NCBI GenBank assembly: GCA_964579675.1
Contig: CAZOIA010000002.1
Span: 7,828-71,827, forward strand
Length of the DNA: 64,000 bases
Source: CAZOIA01 sp964579675
Lineage (GTDB): Bacteria > Planctomycetota > Phycisphaerae > UBA1845 > PWPN01
Direction of reading: 5' to 3'
Shown: piece by piece, positions 43,967 to 53,262 of the stretch
How positions within the stretch are numbered: position 1 is the stretch's first letter
Layout of the letters: every line of letters starts with the position of its first letter
Notes under the pieces: generated by a model
The model's input: only the letters and a program-made list of their open reading frames with translations
Told to the model about the DNA's origin: nothing
The model's database searches: none
Translations under genes and position numbers: made by a program

Positions 43967-46900
43967 TCACCCACCGCCGAGCCGGTTGTCCTTTTTCGGA
44001 GAGCCACCGGAACTGCCGGCATAGAGGAGCCAGTAGGCCAAGGGGATTACAAACAGCGTAAAGACCGTTGATGCGAGCAGTCCGAAGATCAGGGCCCAGG
44101 CCAGGCCGGAGAAGATCGGGTCGATAGTGATCGGCACCGCTGCGAGCATCGCGGTGCCGGTCGTCAGGAGGATCGGCCGCAGCCGGACCACCCGGCTCTC
44201 CATGATCGCGTCAAACAACGACCGCCCCCGCGCCAGCGACAAGTGAATGAAATCCACGAGGATGATCGAATCGCGCGTGACAATTCCCGCCAGGGCGATC
44301 ATGCCGATCATGCCCGTGGCAGTGAAGAAGATGGGATCTGAGTAGGTACCGACGTGTCCGCCGGCGACGGCGTTCAGCAGCCAGAATCCGGGCATGATGC
44401 CGAGGATGGTGAGCGGGATGGCGAGCATGACCACAACCGGCAGGGCAAACGAGCCCGTCTGGGCCACGAGCAGAACGAAGATTCCGAGCAGCGCCGCCCC
44501 GAACGCCAGGCCCAGGTCGCGAAACACGTCGAGGGTAATCTTCCACTCGCCTTCGCCGGCCAGGTCCACGCGGATACCGGGCGGGACGAACCATGCGATC
44601 CCGCTGCCGTTGGCGAAGAAGGTTCGACCCTTCACAGGCCGGGGGCCGACATCGGCGATCCAACCACTGCCGACTTGCCTGGCTGCCGGTATCTCAGGCC
44701 CCATCTTCTGATCGGCCAGAATGTCCACCACCGCATCTGCCGGTGGCCGTCCGGCCGTCTCCGCAAAGACATAGACCACCCGTTGAAGGTTCTTGTGGTA
44801 AATGGTCTTGTCCACGTGCGTTTCTTGCCACTGACCGATTTCCGCGAGCGGGACGAGCCCGCCGGTTCGCCCCTTCACGTGAATCTGCGACAATCCCTCC
44901 GGACTCGACCGAATGGCGCGCGGCAACCGCAGCTCGCACCGGAGCGGGTTGCGCTCACCGGCAACACGAACGGTGCCGAGCAACTTGCCGGCCAGGGCCA
45001 TCTCGATGGTGTCGGCAACGTCGGCCACCGAGACCCCGTTGAGGGCGGCCTTCTCTTTGTCTGTGACGAAGACCAGCTTGCGGGTGTCGGCTTCGAGGCT
45101 ATCGTCCACATCGACGACGCCGGGCTCGGCCTCCATGCGTGCCCGCAGCACTTGGGCCGCGACAATCAGGTCCTTGTAAGCATGGTCAGGCCGGCCGTAC
45201 ACTTCCCCCACCAGTGACGATATCACCGGTGGTCCGGGCGGGGTCTCGACGATCTTGAGATTGGCATGCCCCCGGGCCGCGATCGCCATCAGGTCGTCGC
45301 GCAAACGCAGCCCGATGGTGTGACTCTGCTGCACTCGAGCGTGCTTGCCCACGAAGTTGACCCGAATCTCGCCGACGTTGCCGCCACGCCGCAAGTAGTA
45401 GTGCCGGACCATCCCGTTGAAATCCATCGGCGAGGCGAGGCCCACGTACGCGGTGAAGTCGACGACCTCGGGTACGTTTCTCAGATAGTCCTCCATCTCG
45501 CGCGCGGCTGCGTCCGAGCGTTCCAGCGAGGTGCCCTCGTCAAAGTCGAGCACGAGGAGCAACTCGTTCTTGTTATCGAACGGCAACATCTTGAGCGGCA
45601 CGTGGCGAGTGGCGGCCAGCCCTGCGCTCAGAACGGTCAGGAGCCCCATGACCAGCAGGAAAGCCCACGCCGCCCAACGCTGGTGCAATAGCGGTGCCAT
45701 CAACGGATAGAACAGCCGATACAGAAACGTACGCTTGAGCGCGTCAAGGTCGCTCTCATCCTGGCGCTCGGGCCTCGGCTGAGAATCGCCGCCTGCCGTG
45801 CCGCTGGGGCCCTTGTTGTAGCTCCGATTCAGGACGTGATACGACAGCCAGGGCGTGATCGTGAACGCCACCAGCATCGACACGGCCATCGCCACGGGCA
45901 CGTTCAGGGCCATCGGCCGCATGTAGGGACCCATCATGCCGGTGATGAACGACATAGGCAGAAACGACACGATCACCGCCAACGTGGCGGTAATCAGCGG
46001 CGGGCGAATCTCCGCCACCGCATCGAGCACGATGGCCCGCGACGCCTTACGTCGCAGCGCGAAGTGGCGAGAGATATTCTCCACGTCCACGATGGGATCA
46101 TCCACCAGCAGTCCCAGCGACAGGATCAGGGCGAACAGCGTAACCCGGTTGATGGTGAAACCGGCCAGCATGTTGACGGTCAGCGTCAACCCGAACACGA
46201 CGGGGACGGCCACCGCCACGATGACCGCCTCTCGCCAACCCAATCCGAGCACCAGCACCGCGATCACGAAGAGGACAGCTACGGCCAGAGCCTCGATCAG
46301 CTCGTTGACTTTCTCGTTGGCGGTCAGCCCATAGTTGCGGGTGATGACCACTTCGATGTCATCGGGGATCACGTGGGTCCTGAGTTCCTCGCAGGCGGCG
46401 AGGATGTCCCGGGCCACCCAGACGGCGTTGGCGCCCTTCTTTTTGGCCAAGGCGATCGTGACGGCGGGCTGCGAAATCCCCTGTCCCGCCTCCCCGGCGG
46501 GTGGCCCGATCAGCGAGCCCACTACGTGCGGTTCCTCTTGGAAACCCCGAGCCGGTCCCCAACCGTGCCGGACGTAACTCGTAGCCTCGGCCGGGCCATC
46601 GACCACCTGGGCAACATCCCTCAGGAACACGGGACGATCGCCGAACACCCCTACCACCAGGTTGTCAAGCTCATCGGGCCGCGCGAGGGCCAAGCCGGCT
46701 TCAACACGGAAGCCCACGTCTTCGCGGGTGAACTCCCCCGCCGTTCGCGTGACATTGGCCGCTTGAACCGCGCGCCTCAGCTCCAACGCAGAGATCCGGT
46801 GGGCTTGCATCCGCTGGGGATCGGGCCTGACGTAGACCGTTCGTGGTCGGCCGCCCACAACGTAGGCCCGCGACGTGTTCTGGACCGCGGCCAGGCGTTC

Positions 46901-47464
46901 AACCACCTCCTCACCCACCCGGCGAAGCACGTACTCGTCCGAGGTCGGACTGGTCAGGGTAAGGGTGACGATCGGTACGTCGTCGATCTCGACCGGTTTG
47001 ACCACCCAGCCGGCCACGCCCGGCGGGACGATATCAACGTGCTCTTCGATACGCTTGTACAGCTTGACCAGGCTGCGCTCGCGGTCTTCACCGACGTAGA
47101 ACCGCGCGGTAATGATCGCCAGACCTTCGTGGGACATCGAGTAGACGTACTCGACGCCGTCGATCTGGTAGAGCAGCTTCTCCAGCGGCGTCGCGACAAG
47201 TTGCTCGACCTCGCCGGCGGAGTGTCCCGGGAAACGGACGTGCACATCCGCGAGGGGAACCACGATCTGCGGGTCTTCCTCGCGCGGCGTCACCAGCAGC
47301 GAGGTGATCCCCGACACCGCCGCCAGCAGAATGAGGATGATGGAAAGGTGCGAGTCCAGAAACGCCCGGACGATCCGGTTGGTGAACTCGTGAGGTCGTG
47401 CCGTGCCCTCCGGGCTTTGCCCGGCGGACATGCGGGCCGAATCATCGCCGGGGCTGGGGGCCAT
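43967..47464 (-). CDS. RND efflux permease (AcrB/CzcA superfamily)
   Basis: A 1165-residue inner-membrane pump. The first helix is LSIILILLAAVSGITSLLVTP after a 27-residue cytoplasmic start. Porter-domain sequence such as EVEQLVATPLEKLLYQIDGV follows, then the helix-4 proton-relay motif GLLVDDPIVDVENI and the second half with GTSLERSDAA. The end has ALAGIVTRDSIILVDFIHL and LTTGTAMLAAVPI. It exports drugs, lipids or metals with proton antiport; the EEDPQIVVPLADV start is common in HAE1-like pumps. Its adaptor is upstream by 26 bases. No outer-membrane TolC gene is in view. Confidence 0.95.
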   Translation of the reverse strand: MAPSPGDDSARMSAGQSPEGTARPHEFTNRIVRAFLDSHLSIILILLAAVSGITSLLVTPREEDPQIVVPLADVHVRFPGHSAGEVEQLVATPLEKLLYQIDGVEYVYSMSHEGLAIITARFYVGEDRERSLVKLYKRIEEHVDIVPPGVAGWVVKPVEIDDVPIVTLTLTSPTSDEYVLRRVGEEVVERLAAVQNTSRAYVVGGRPRTVYVRPDPQRMQAHRISALELRRAVQAANVTRTAGEFTREDVGFRVEAGLALARPDELDNLVVGVFGDRPVFLRDVAQVVDGPAEATSYVRHGWGPARGFQEEPHVVGSLIGPPAGEAGQGISQPAVTIALAKKKGANAVWVARDILAACEELRTHVIPDDIEVVITRNYGLTANEKVNELIEALAVAVLFVIAVLVLGLGWREAVIVAVAVPVVFGLTLTVNMLAGFTINRVTLFALILSLGLLVDDPIVDVENISRHFALRRKASRAIVLDAVAEIRPPLITATLAVIVSFLPMSFITGMMGPYMRPMALNVPVAMAVSMLVAFTITPWLSYHVLNRSYNKGPSGTAGGDSQPRPERQDESDLDALKRTFLYRLFYPLMAPLLHQRWAAWAFLLVMGLLTVLSAGLAATRHVPLKMLPFDNKNELLLVLDFDEGTSLERSDAAAREMEDYLRNVPEVVDFTAYVGLASPMDFNGMVRHYYLRRGGNVGEIRVNFVGKHARVQQSHTIGLRLRDDLMAIAARGHANLKIVETPPGPPVISSLVGEVYGRPDHAYKDLIVAAQVLRARMEAEPGVVDVDDSLEADTRKLVFVTDKEKAALNGVSVADVADTIEMALAGKLLGTVRVAGERNPLRCELRLPRAIRSSPEGLSQIHVKGRTGGLVPLAEIGQWQETHVDKTIYHKNLQRVVYVFAETAGRPPADAVVDILADQKMGPEIPAARQVGSGWIADVGPRPVKGRTFFANGSGIAWFVPPGIRVDLAGEGEWKITLDVFRDLGLAFGAALLGIFVLLVAQTGSFALPVVVMLAIPLTILGIMPGFWLLNAVAGGHVGTYSDPIFFTATGMIGMIALAGIVTRDSIILVDFIHLSLARGRSLFDAIMESRVVRLRPILLTTGTAMLAAVPITIDPIFSGLAWALIFGLLASTVFTLFVIPLAYWLLYAGSSGGSPKKDNRLGGG

Positions 47465-47490
47465 GTTCAGATCCTCTCTGCGCTATCAAG

Positions 47491-48591
47491 TCAGACTCCG
47501 GCGGCGAGAGCCACGCGCTCCCCCTCGCGCAGACCGGAGAGTACCTCCACGTTCTCTCCGAAGATGCGGCCCAGTTGCACGGCCCGACGGCGCAACACAT
47601 CACGATCAGCTACTTCCACGATGTCAAGTTGTCCCACGCGGCGCACCGCCAAGCGCGGGATCACCAGGACTTTTTCCTCCTCCAGCGGGATCATGAGTCG
47701 CCCGAACATGCCTCCATAGACGCCGGGCGGACAGGGCCCAGTCACCTTAACCGAGAAGGTCCGGCTGGCGGACTCCGCCTCCGGAACGATCTCGCTGATC
47801 TGCCCTTCGCAGGTCATCGCCAGAGCGTCCACGCGAACCGGAACTCCCTGGCCGACCCGCAGCCGATGCGCCAGGGACTCACGAACCCGGGCGATCAGTT
47901 GCATCCGCGTCGGGTCGTAAAGCGCCACCAGGACCTGGGCGGGTTTGACCGTGTCGCCCACTTCCACCTGCTTGTCGATCACGATGCCATCCATCGGGGA
48001 AGTAATGGTGGAGTAAGCGAGAATGGTTTCGGCCTCCTTGAGCATGTGATCGGCACGTTGCCACTCCGCCTCGGCGGACTTCAGGGACGTGGTGACGCGA
48101 TCGAGTTCGATCCTGGCGGCGGAATCCTGCTGGAACAGCTTCTGAACACGGTCGTACTCAATCTTCGCCTGGTCGCGGGTAGCCTTGGCGGCCTCAAGGG
48201 CGGCGGCGGCCTGTTCCTTCCGTGCCTTGACGTCCGCATCATCCAGTTGAACGAGGACCTGACCCTTGCGGACCGGATCGCCTGCTTTGATCAGAACCGC
48301 GGCCACCTTGGCCAGGAGTTTGGACGCGACCGCCGCCTCGTGGACCGCACGAATGGTTCCGGCCGCGGTTTCCGTCCCGGGTACGCGGATTGTGCGGGCC
48401 TCGGCCAGGGGCAGGTCGCCCGCCGGGCGGCCGGCGGGTGCGGTGGTAGTCGGCGCGGGGGTGCCTACCTTCGGATGGAACACTCCCATGAGCCACATCA
48501 TCATCACGACCACACCAGCGACCATGGCCACCGCCACAGCCACGCCTCGAATGACAAACCAGGAACGCGACGAAGCAATGGTTCGTTTCAT
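47491..48591 (-). CDS. RND periplasmic adaptor (membrane fusion protein)
   Basis: A 366-residue HlyD/AcrA-type adaptor. The N-terminal anchor GVAVAVAMVAGVVVMMMWLMG lies near 16-36. The lipoyl half (GDPVRKGQVLVQLDDADVKA), a coiled hairpin (about 115-180, KEQAAAALEAAKATRDQAKI) and the returning lipoyl half (SPMDGIVIDKQVEVGDTVKP) are clear. The end has VPRLAVRR-like beta-barrel sequence. It pairs with the permease 26 bases downstream. GGGAGACG supports the ATG at 48589-48591. Confidence 0.95.
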   Translation of the reverse strand: MKRTIASSRSWFVIRGVAVAVAMVAGVVVMMMWLMGVFHPKVGTPAPTTTAPAGRPAGDLPLAEARTIRVPGTETAAGTIRAVHEAAVASKLLAKVAAVLIKAGDPVRKGQVLVQLDDADVKARKEQAAAALEAAKATRDQAKIEYDRVQKLFQQDSAARIELDRVTTSLKSAEAEWQRADHMLKEAETILAYSTITSPMDGIVIDKQVEVGDTVKPAQVLVALYDPTRMQLIARVRESLAHRLRVGQGVPVRVDALAMTCEGQISEIVPEAESASRTFSVKVTGPCPPGVYGGMFGRLMIPLEEEKVLVIPRLAVRRVGQLDIVEVADRDVLRRRAVQLGRIFGENVEVLSGLREGERVALAAGV

Positions 48592-49002
48592 GATGACGTC
48601 TCCCGTTTGTGCTCATACGTGGCCCGGCGCCTCGCCACCCCCGGCGGCGAGCTCCCGGACATCCCGCGAGTCCCCGGGCCGCCGATGCGGAGGGCGACGT
48701 ATCAACGTTACTATGCCGTGCCAACTGTGGATACAGGCTCACGGGCCTCGCAAACCTCATGGGCATGTCGTCATTTGTCATAACACCTTGTGAGGCAAGT
48801 ACTTGCGGACTTCCGGTCGGCTTGACCCCTGTGTACCCAGCGCCGATAATGACGGCTGTCCGGGCTGGCGCTGGTCGGCTCGCGATGTTGGCCGCCAGGA
48901 CGTCCTTGGCAAGGAGGGTCTTCGGCATGCCACACTTCTGAGAGCTTGCGAATCCGGGTGCCGAATGCGAAAAACGCGCCGGGACGAAAGGAGACGGTGC
49001 TG
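48592..49002. other. Divergent intergenic region between RND operon and redox island
   Basis: 411 bases without a supported gene. It must contain promoters for both directions. I saw no Fur-, PerR- or OxyR-type palindrome that I could trust. AAGGAG at 48988-48993 is the ribosome site of tpx. Confidence 0.5.
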
Positions 49003-49518
49003 ATGATAGAGCGCGAGAACGCCGCGACATTCAAGGGAAGCCCGCTCACGCTCGTGGGGCCTGAGATCAAGGTGGGCGATCAGGCTCCCCACTTCAAACT
49101 GGTGGGTAGCAGCCTGGCCGACATCGACTGCGAGTCTTTCCATGGCAAGGTGCGGGTGCTGAGCGTCGCGCCGAGCATCGACACCCCGGTCTGCGCCACC
49201 CAGACACGCACGTTCAACCAGGAGGCGGCCAGCCTGTCGGAAGACGTGGTGATTCTGAGTGTGAGCCTCGACCTGCCCTTCGCCTTGGCGCGCTTCTGCG
49301 GCGCCGAAGGGATCGAGCACGTCATTACGGCCAGCGACTACAAGTACCGCACTTTTGGCGAGGCTTACGGCGTCTACATCCGCGAGTTGGGTCTGCTGAC
49401 CCGCGCGGTGTTCGTCATTGACCGGGCGGACAAGATCGTGCACGCCGAGTACGTTCCCGAGATTACGAACGAGCCTGACTATGCGGCAGCGCTTGCGGCG
49501 GTGGAGGCGGCTCTGTAA
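49003..49518 (+). CDS. tpx: Thiol peroxidase Tpx
   Basis: A 171-residue atypical 2-Cys peroxiredoxin. The peroxidatic Cys sits in SVAPSIDTPVCATQTR, the Tpx signature, and the resolving Cys in LARFCGAEGIEHV. It reduces H2O2 and alkyl hydroperoxides with thioredoxin. ATG 49003 is favoured over GTG 48997 because AAGGAG is nine bases away rather than three. It begins the redox island; ferritin follows after 45 bases. Confidence 0.94.
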   Translation: MIERENAATFKGSPLTLVGPEIKVGDQAPHFKLVGSSLADIDCESFHGKVRVLSVAPSIDTPVCATQTRTFNQEAASLSEDVVILSVSLDLPFALARFCGAEGIEHVITASDYKYRTFGEAYGVYIRELGLLTRAVFVIDRADKIVHAEYVPEITNEPDYAAALAAVEAAL

Positions 49519-49563
49519 GAAACCGGATTTGTCCATGGAACCCGTTGCGGAAAGGATCGAGAA

Positions 49564-50082
49564 ATGCTGAAGCCGAAGATACAGGATGCTTTCAACAGGC
49601 AAATCAACGCGGAGCTTTACTCCTCTTACCTCTACCTCTCAATGTCGGCGTACTTCGAGTCGATCAACCTCAAGGGAATGGCGAACTGGATGCGGATCCA
49701 GGCTGGCGAGGAGATGCAGCACGCGATGAAGTTCTACGATTCTATCAACGAGCGCGGCGGCAGGGTGCTCCTGACGCAAGTAGAGGGGCCGAAGACGGAA
49801 TGGGACTCCCCGTTGGCGGCTTTCGACGAGACTTGCCGGCACGAGGCTAAGGTCACTGGTCTGATCAATGACCTCGTGGACCTGGCCATCAAGGAGAAAG
49901 ACCATGCGGCCAACGTCTTTCTGCAGTGGTTCGTCACGGAGCAGGTCGAGGAGGAGGCTACGGCCAAGGAGATTGCAGACAAGCTGAGGATTGCCGGCGA
50001 CAACGCCGGCGTGCTGTTCATGATCGATCAGGAGCTGGGCCAGCGAACAACCGCCCCAGCGACGGCTACTGAGTCGGCATAG
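49564..50082 (+). CDS. ftnA: Ferritin
   Basis: A 172-residue non-haem ferritin subunit. MLKPKIQDAFNRQINAELYS is the standard N-terminus. Ferroxidase ligands are seen in NAELYSSYLYL (Glu17), GEEMQHAMKFYD (Glu50, His53) and the later Glu residues in EKDHAANVFLQW and EQVEEEATA. It stores iron as ferric mineral and limits Fenton chemistry. GGAAAGGA precedes the ATG. Same strand and close spacing to tpx suggest an operon. Confidence 0.95.
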   Translation: MLKPKIQDAFNRQINAELYSSYLYLSMSAYFESINLKGMANWMRIQAGEEMQHAMKFYDSINERGGRVLLTQVEGPKTEWDSPLAAFDETCRHEAKVTGLINDLVDLAIKEKDHAANVFLQWFVTEQVEEEATAKEIADKLRIAGDNAGVLFMIDQELGQRTTAPATATESA

Positions 50083-50332
50083 GCGGGCTTTCGGACTCGA
50101 ACGGGTGGGCAAGGACGGCCCCCAGCTTCGAGACGATGAGGTTATCCAGGACCGAAATGTGCGCTCACATTGCCGAGGGCAAGCGGGGTCAGTTTCGCGG
50201 CATCAGTGCGGGATGGCGCATGGGATTGGCGGCGCTTGGTAAGGCAGAAAATGGAGGTGCTCATTGCTCAAAGACGGAACTCGGGAATCACAAGAAGAGA
50301 ATGTGTCCATCCAAGAGAAGGAGATAGGGACC

Positions 50333-51745
50333 ATGACACGCAGACGAACAGAAACCAGTCGCGCGTGGGCTGCGGTTACACTGTCGTTTCTCTTAATCGC
50401 AGCGGTCGGGCTTGCCTTCACCAGGGCGCTGGCGGAGAAGCCCTCCAGCTACTCCCCGGTCGTGATCAAGGAGGACTTCGAGGCGACGATGGCGCGGATG
50501 AAGGCGGCCAAGCCGGAGGTGATGAAACGACAGATGGATCTGCTGGCCGAGCGGTACGACCTGAGCGACCGGCCGGCAGAGGGGATTACGATGTCACGGG
50601 GCAAGGCGATCCAGCAAGGCGTGCGGGTTAAGCTTCCCCCCGGTGTGACCTGGCAGAAACTTGCGCAAATGGCGCCGGAGGAGATCCGCGAGAAAGGGCT
50701 CTTCCCCAAGGGTTTCCTTCCGCTGCCGCACCCGAACCACCCGGAGGGAGGCATGGTCTTCCCCCAACACCACATCGACGAAATCAAGCGGCAGGAGGGG
50801 CGCGATCTGACGCGTTTCGACCTCGACTACGACTTACCCGCACATTTCCTCCCGGAGTTTCCGCCGCCGATTTATCTGACCACGCGCCCGGATCTGGGAG
50901 ATGTGTCGCAAGGCAAGGTCGTGACGATCGACAACTACTATGAGCTTTTCAACGGCATTCTGAACCCCAAGCAGATTGAAGGGCTTCGCCTGCTGGTGAC
51001 GCCATTCCCGCAGCAGCAGTTCAACCAGACGGAGGACCGGCGCTCCGCCCGCCCCAGTCGGGGCGTAACCTGTTTTGATTGCCACGTTAACGGGCACACG
51101 AACGCCACGACGCATCTGGTTGGCGACATCCGGCCCCAGGAGTTTCGCCACGGTCTGGACACGCCTCCTCTGCGCGGGGTCAACATCCAGCGACTGTTCG
51201 GCTCGCAGCGAGCCTTAAAGAGCATTGAGGACTTCACGGAGTTCGAGCAGCGAGCCGCCTATTTCGACGGCGACCCGGTGATCGGGACCAAGAAGGGCCT
51301 CAACATTCTCGAGCGAGCCAGTCAGGTCCATTTCATGGCCGAGATGGAGGAGTTGTTCGACTTTCCGCCCGCGCCGAAGCTGGACGTGTTCGGGAAGCTC
51401 GACCCGAGCAAGGCCACCGAGTCCGAATTGCGTGGGCAAGAGGTCTTCTTCGGCAAGAGCCGTTGCGCCGAGTGCCACCCCGCCCCGTACTATACCGATA
51501 ACCTGATGCACAACCTTCGGACGGAGCGGTTCTTCAGGCCGCAGATGATCAACGGCCGGATGGCCGCGTGCGATGGCCCGATCAAGACGTTCCCGCTTCG
51601 CGGTATCAAGGACTCCCCGCCTTACCTGCACGACAGGCGGCTGCTGACCCTGGAGGACACGGTAGAGTTCTTTAACCTGGTCACTGGAGTGAACCTGACC
51701 AACCAGGAAAAAAAGGATCTTGTGGCCTTTCTGCGCGGTCTGTAG
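50333..51745 (+). CDS. Di-haem cytochrome c peroxidase-like protein
   Basis: A 470-residue exported protein. A signal peptide (RAWAAVTLSFLLIAAVGLAFTRALA) is followed by two covalent haem sites, CFDCH near the middle and CAECH about 140 residues later, then a C-terminal MauG/CcpA-like segment (FPLRGIKDSPPYLHDRRLLTLEDTVEF split across the end). The long N-terminal 200 residues are unlike short CcpA enzymes. It may reduce H2O2 in the periplasm or carry out MauG-like oxidation. AAGGAG nine bases before the ATG at 50333 decides the start. 250 bases after ferritin, 69 before the next gene. Confidence 0.8.
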   Translation: MTRRRTETSRAWAAVTLSFLLIAAVGLAFTRALAEKPSSYSPVVIKEDFEATMARMKAAKPEVMKRQMDLLAERYDLSDRPAEGITMSRGKAIQQGVRVKLPPGVTWQKLAQMAPEEIREKGLFPKGFLPLPHPNHPEGGMVFPQHHIDEIKRQEGRDLTRFDLDYDLPAHFLPEFPPPIYLTTRPDLGDVSQGKVVTIDNYYELFNGILNPKQIEGLRLLVTPFPQQQFNQTEDRRSARPSRGVTCFDCHVNGHTNATTHLVGDIRPQEFRHGLDTPPLRGVNIQRLFGSQRALKSIEDFTEFEQRAAYFDGDPVIGTKKGLNILERASQVHFMAEMEELFDFPPAPKLDVFGKLDPSKATESELRGQEVFFGKSRCAECHPAPYYTDNLMHNLRTERFFRPQMINGRMAACDGPIKTFPLRGIKDSPPYLHDRRLLTLEDTVEFFNLVTGVNLTNQEKKDLVAFLRGL

Positions 51746-51814
51746 GCCGTCGCCGCAGGGCGGCCGAAGGAATTGTGTGATTGTCCGACCGACGTGTAGA
51801 GAGGAGGAGTTGAC

Positions 51815-52123
51815 ATGCCTGAGTTCTGTTCTTCGTTTTCCGGTCTCGCGAATGACCGGAAGCTCACGAGTGAGGAGCTGATACGCGCGATCCGGTTCAT
51901 GATCGCAGCCGAATACGAAGCGATTCAGCTTTATATGCAGCTTGCCGAATCCACCGACAACGCCTTGGCCATTGAGGTGCTCAAGGACATAGCGGACGAA
52001 GAACGCGTGCATGCGGGCGAGTTCCTGCGTCTTTTGAACGAACTGGCGCCCGACGAAGAGCGGTTCTATGCCGAAGGCGCGAAAGAGGTCCAAGAGGAAA
52101 TCGAAGATATGAAGAAGAGTTGA
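51815..52123 (+). CDS. Half-size ferritin-like (rubrerythrin-type) protein
   Basis: A 102-residue two-helix ferritin-like domain: RAIRFMIAAEYEAIQLYMQL in helix one and LKDIADEERVHAGEF in helix two. A single ExxH set per chain means a full diiron site needs dimerisation, as in encapsulated-ferritin-like and small archaeal rubrerythrin-domain proteins. No encapsulin gene is in view. GAGAGGAGGAG supports the ATG. It is immediately followed in the same frame by a peroxiredoxin remnant. Confidence 0.85.
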   Translation: MPEFCSSFSGLANDRKLTSEELIRAIRFMIAAEYEAIQLYMQLAESTDNALAIEVLKDIADEERVHAGEFLRLLNELAPDEERFYAEGAKEVQEEIEDMKKS

Positions 52124-52303
52124 TCGGAGTTGCGGTGGGAAACACCGGATTTCGCGGCCCGGGCGGTCATGCCGGACCACCGTGTCGCGGAGTTGAAGCT
52201 TTCGCCGTACCGTGGCAAGTATGTGATCCTGTTCTTCTATCGCTTGGACTTCACGTTCGTGTGCCCATCGGAGATCATCGCCTTCGACGAGGGACTGAAG
52301 TAA
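52124..52303 (+). pseudogene. Peroxiredoxin (AhpC/Prx1-type) N-terminal remnant
   Basis: In the frame directly after the stop at 52121-52123 the DNA reads ETPDFAARAVMPDH, LKLSPYRGKYVILFFYRLD and FTFVCPSEIIAF, the start of a typical 2-Cys peroxiredoxin including the peroxidatic Cys. The frame stops with TAA at 52301 after about 52 recognisable residues, where about 140 more should follow. It lacks a proper start: the expected VGKxxPDF beginning appears in another frame at 52135, implying an extra indel. The typical Pro in FFYPLDFTFVCP is Arg here. A remnant of a deleted or displaced gene. Confidence 0.85.
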
Positions 52304-52317
52304 TGGCAGGAGGATAA

Positions 52318-52755
52318 ATGGCTTTCTTCGAATGGGACCATCGTTTCAGCGTTCGCGTTGCGGAAATCGACCGCCAACACCAGCGGTTGATTGACCTTAT
52401 TAACCAGTTGTATGAGGCCATGAACCAAGGCAACGACTCGAACACATTGACATCCGCAGTCAATGAGCTGGACACCATGACCTCCGTGCTGGATGAGCTG
52501 ATCGACTACTCGAGGTACCACTTCTCGACGGAAGAAAAGTACATGCTCGAATACGCGTATCCCGAATATGACAAGCACAAGGGACAACACGATCACTTTG
52601 CCGACAAAGTCAGAACGCTCAGACAGGATTTCGACGAGGGTAAAGCGCTCTTGTCCATGGAGATCATGCAGTTTCTTCGCGACTGGTGGAAGGAACACAT
52701 CCTGGGTACGGACAAGAGGTTTGGTCCCTTTTTCAACGAGAAGGGTCTTACTTGA
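52318..52755 (+). CDS. Bacteriohemerythrin
   Basis: A 145-residue single-domain hemerythrin. Diiron ligands are visible in DRQHQRLIDL, YHFSTEEKYM, HKGQHDHFADK and HILGTDKRF. It binds O2 reversibly and may buffer or deliver oxygen to a diiron enzyme, or protect other enzymes from it. GGAGG ends four bases before the ATG. It comes 14 bases after the peroxiredoxin remnant and 65 before desulfoferrodoxin. Confidence 0.95.
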   Translation: MAFFEWDHRFSVRVAEIDRQHQRLIDLINQLYEAMNQGNDSNTLTSAVNELDTMTSVLDELIDYSRYHFSTEEKYMLEYAYPEYDKHKGQHDHFADKVRTLRQDFDEGKALLSMEIMQFLRDWWKEHILGTDKRFGPFFNEKGLT

Positions 52756-52820
52756 GAAAACCGTTGGCGGTGATGCTATCCAGCAACGAAAGGAAGCAAA
52801 AGAAAGTAGAGGAACAAAAG

Positions 52821-53201
52821 ATGGCGACCGAACGATTGCAGGTTTACAAGTGTCCGATTTGTGGGAACATGGTCGAGATGATCCGGGCGGGGGCGGGCGA
52901 ACTCGTCTGCTGCGGTCAGCCGATGATGTTACTGACCGAGAATACGACCGACGCGGCGCGGGAGAAGCACGTCCCAGTCATCGAGAAGGTTGAAGGCGGC
53001 GTCAAGGTGAAAGTGGGTTCCGCCCCCCACCCGATGGAAAGTAAGCATTACATCGAGTGGATCGAGGCCATCGCCGACGGCAAGGCGTACCGCCAGTTTC
53101 TCAAACCGGGCGATGCGCCGGAAGCCGTTTTCCCGCTTCAGACTGCCCACGTCACCGCCCGCGAGTTCTGCAACATCCATGGGTTGTGGAAAGGTGAATG
53201 A
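52821..53201 (+). CDS. dfx: Desulfoferrodoxin (superoxide reductase)
   Basis: A 126-residue 2Fe-type superoxide reductase. The N-terminal desulforedoxin centre has C11-x2-C14 and C30-C31. Centre II has EKHVPVIEK (catalytic Glu-Lys loop and His), SAPHPMESKHYIEW and CNIHGLW. It reduces superoxide to H2O2 without releasing O2, with electrons from rubredoxin, and is typical of anaerobes and microaerophiles. The start at 52821 gives the exact family N-terminus. Confidence 0.96.
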   Translation: MATERLQVYKCPICGNMVEMIRAGAGELVCCGQPMMLLTENTTDAAREKHVPVIEKVEGGVKVKVGSAPHPMESKHYIEWIEAIADGKAYRQFLKPGDAPEAVFPLQTAHVTAREFCNIHGLWKGE

Positions 53202-53262
53202 CGCGCGAGCAGCTCAGGTATGTTTGCCAGAGAAGCCAGCGCAAGTCAAAAGGAGATCCGGA

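Noticed and set aside
45836..47719. A 627-residue open frame on the plus strand
   Set aside because: It lies opposite the clear RND permease and adaptor genes; the translation is His/Arg/Gln/Gly-rich with no domain. GC-rich DNA gives such antisense frames.
48592..49002. PerR/Fur-type operator before the redox island
   Set aside because: No convincing inverted repeat matching either consensus was found by eye.
51815..52123. Encapsulin system around the half-size ferritin
   Set aside because: No HK97-fold shell gene and no cargo-targeting peptide could be found nearby.
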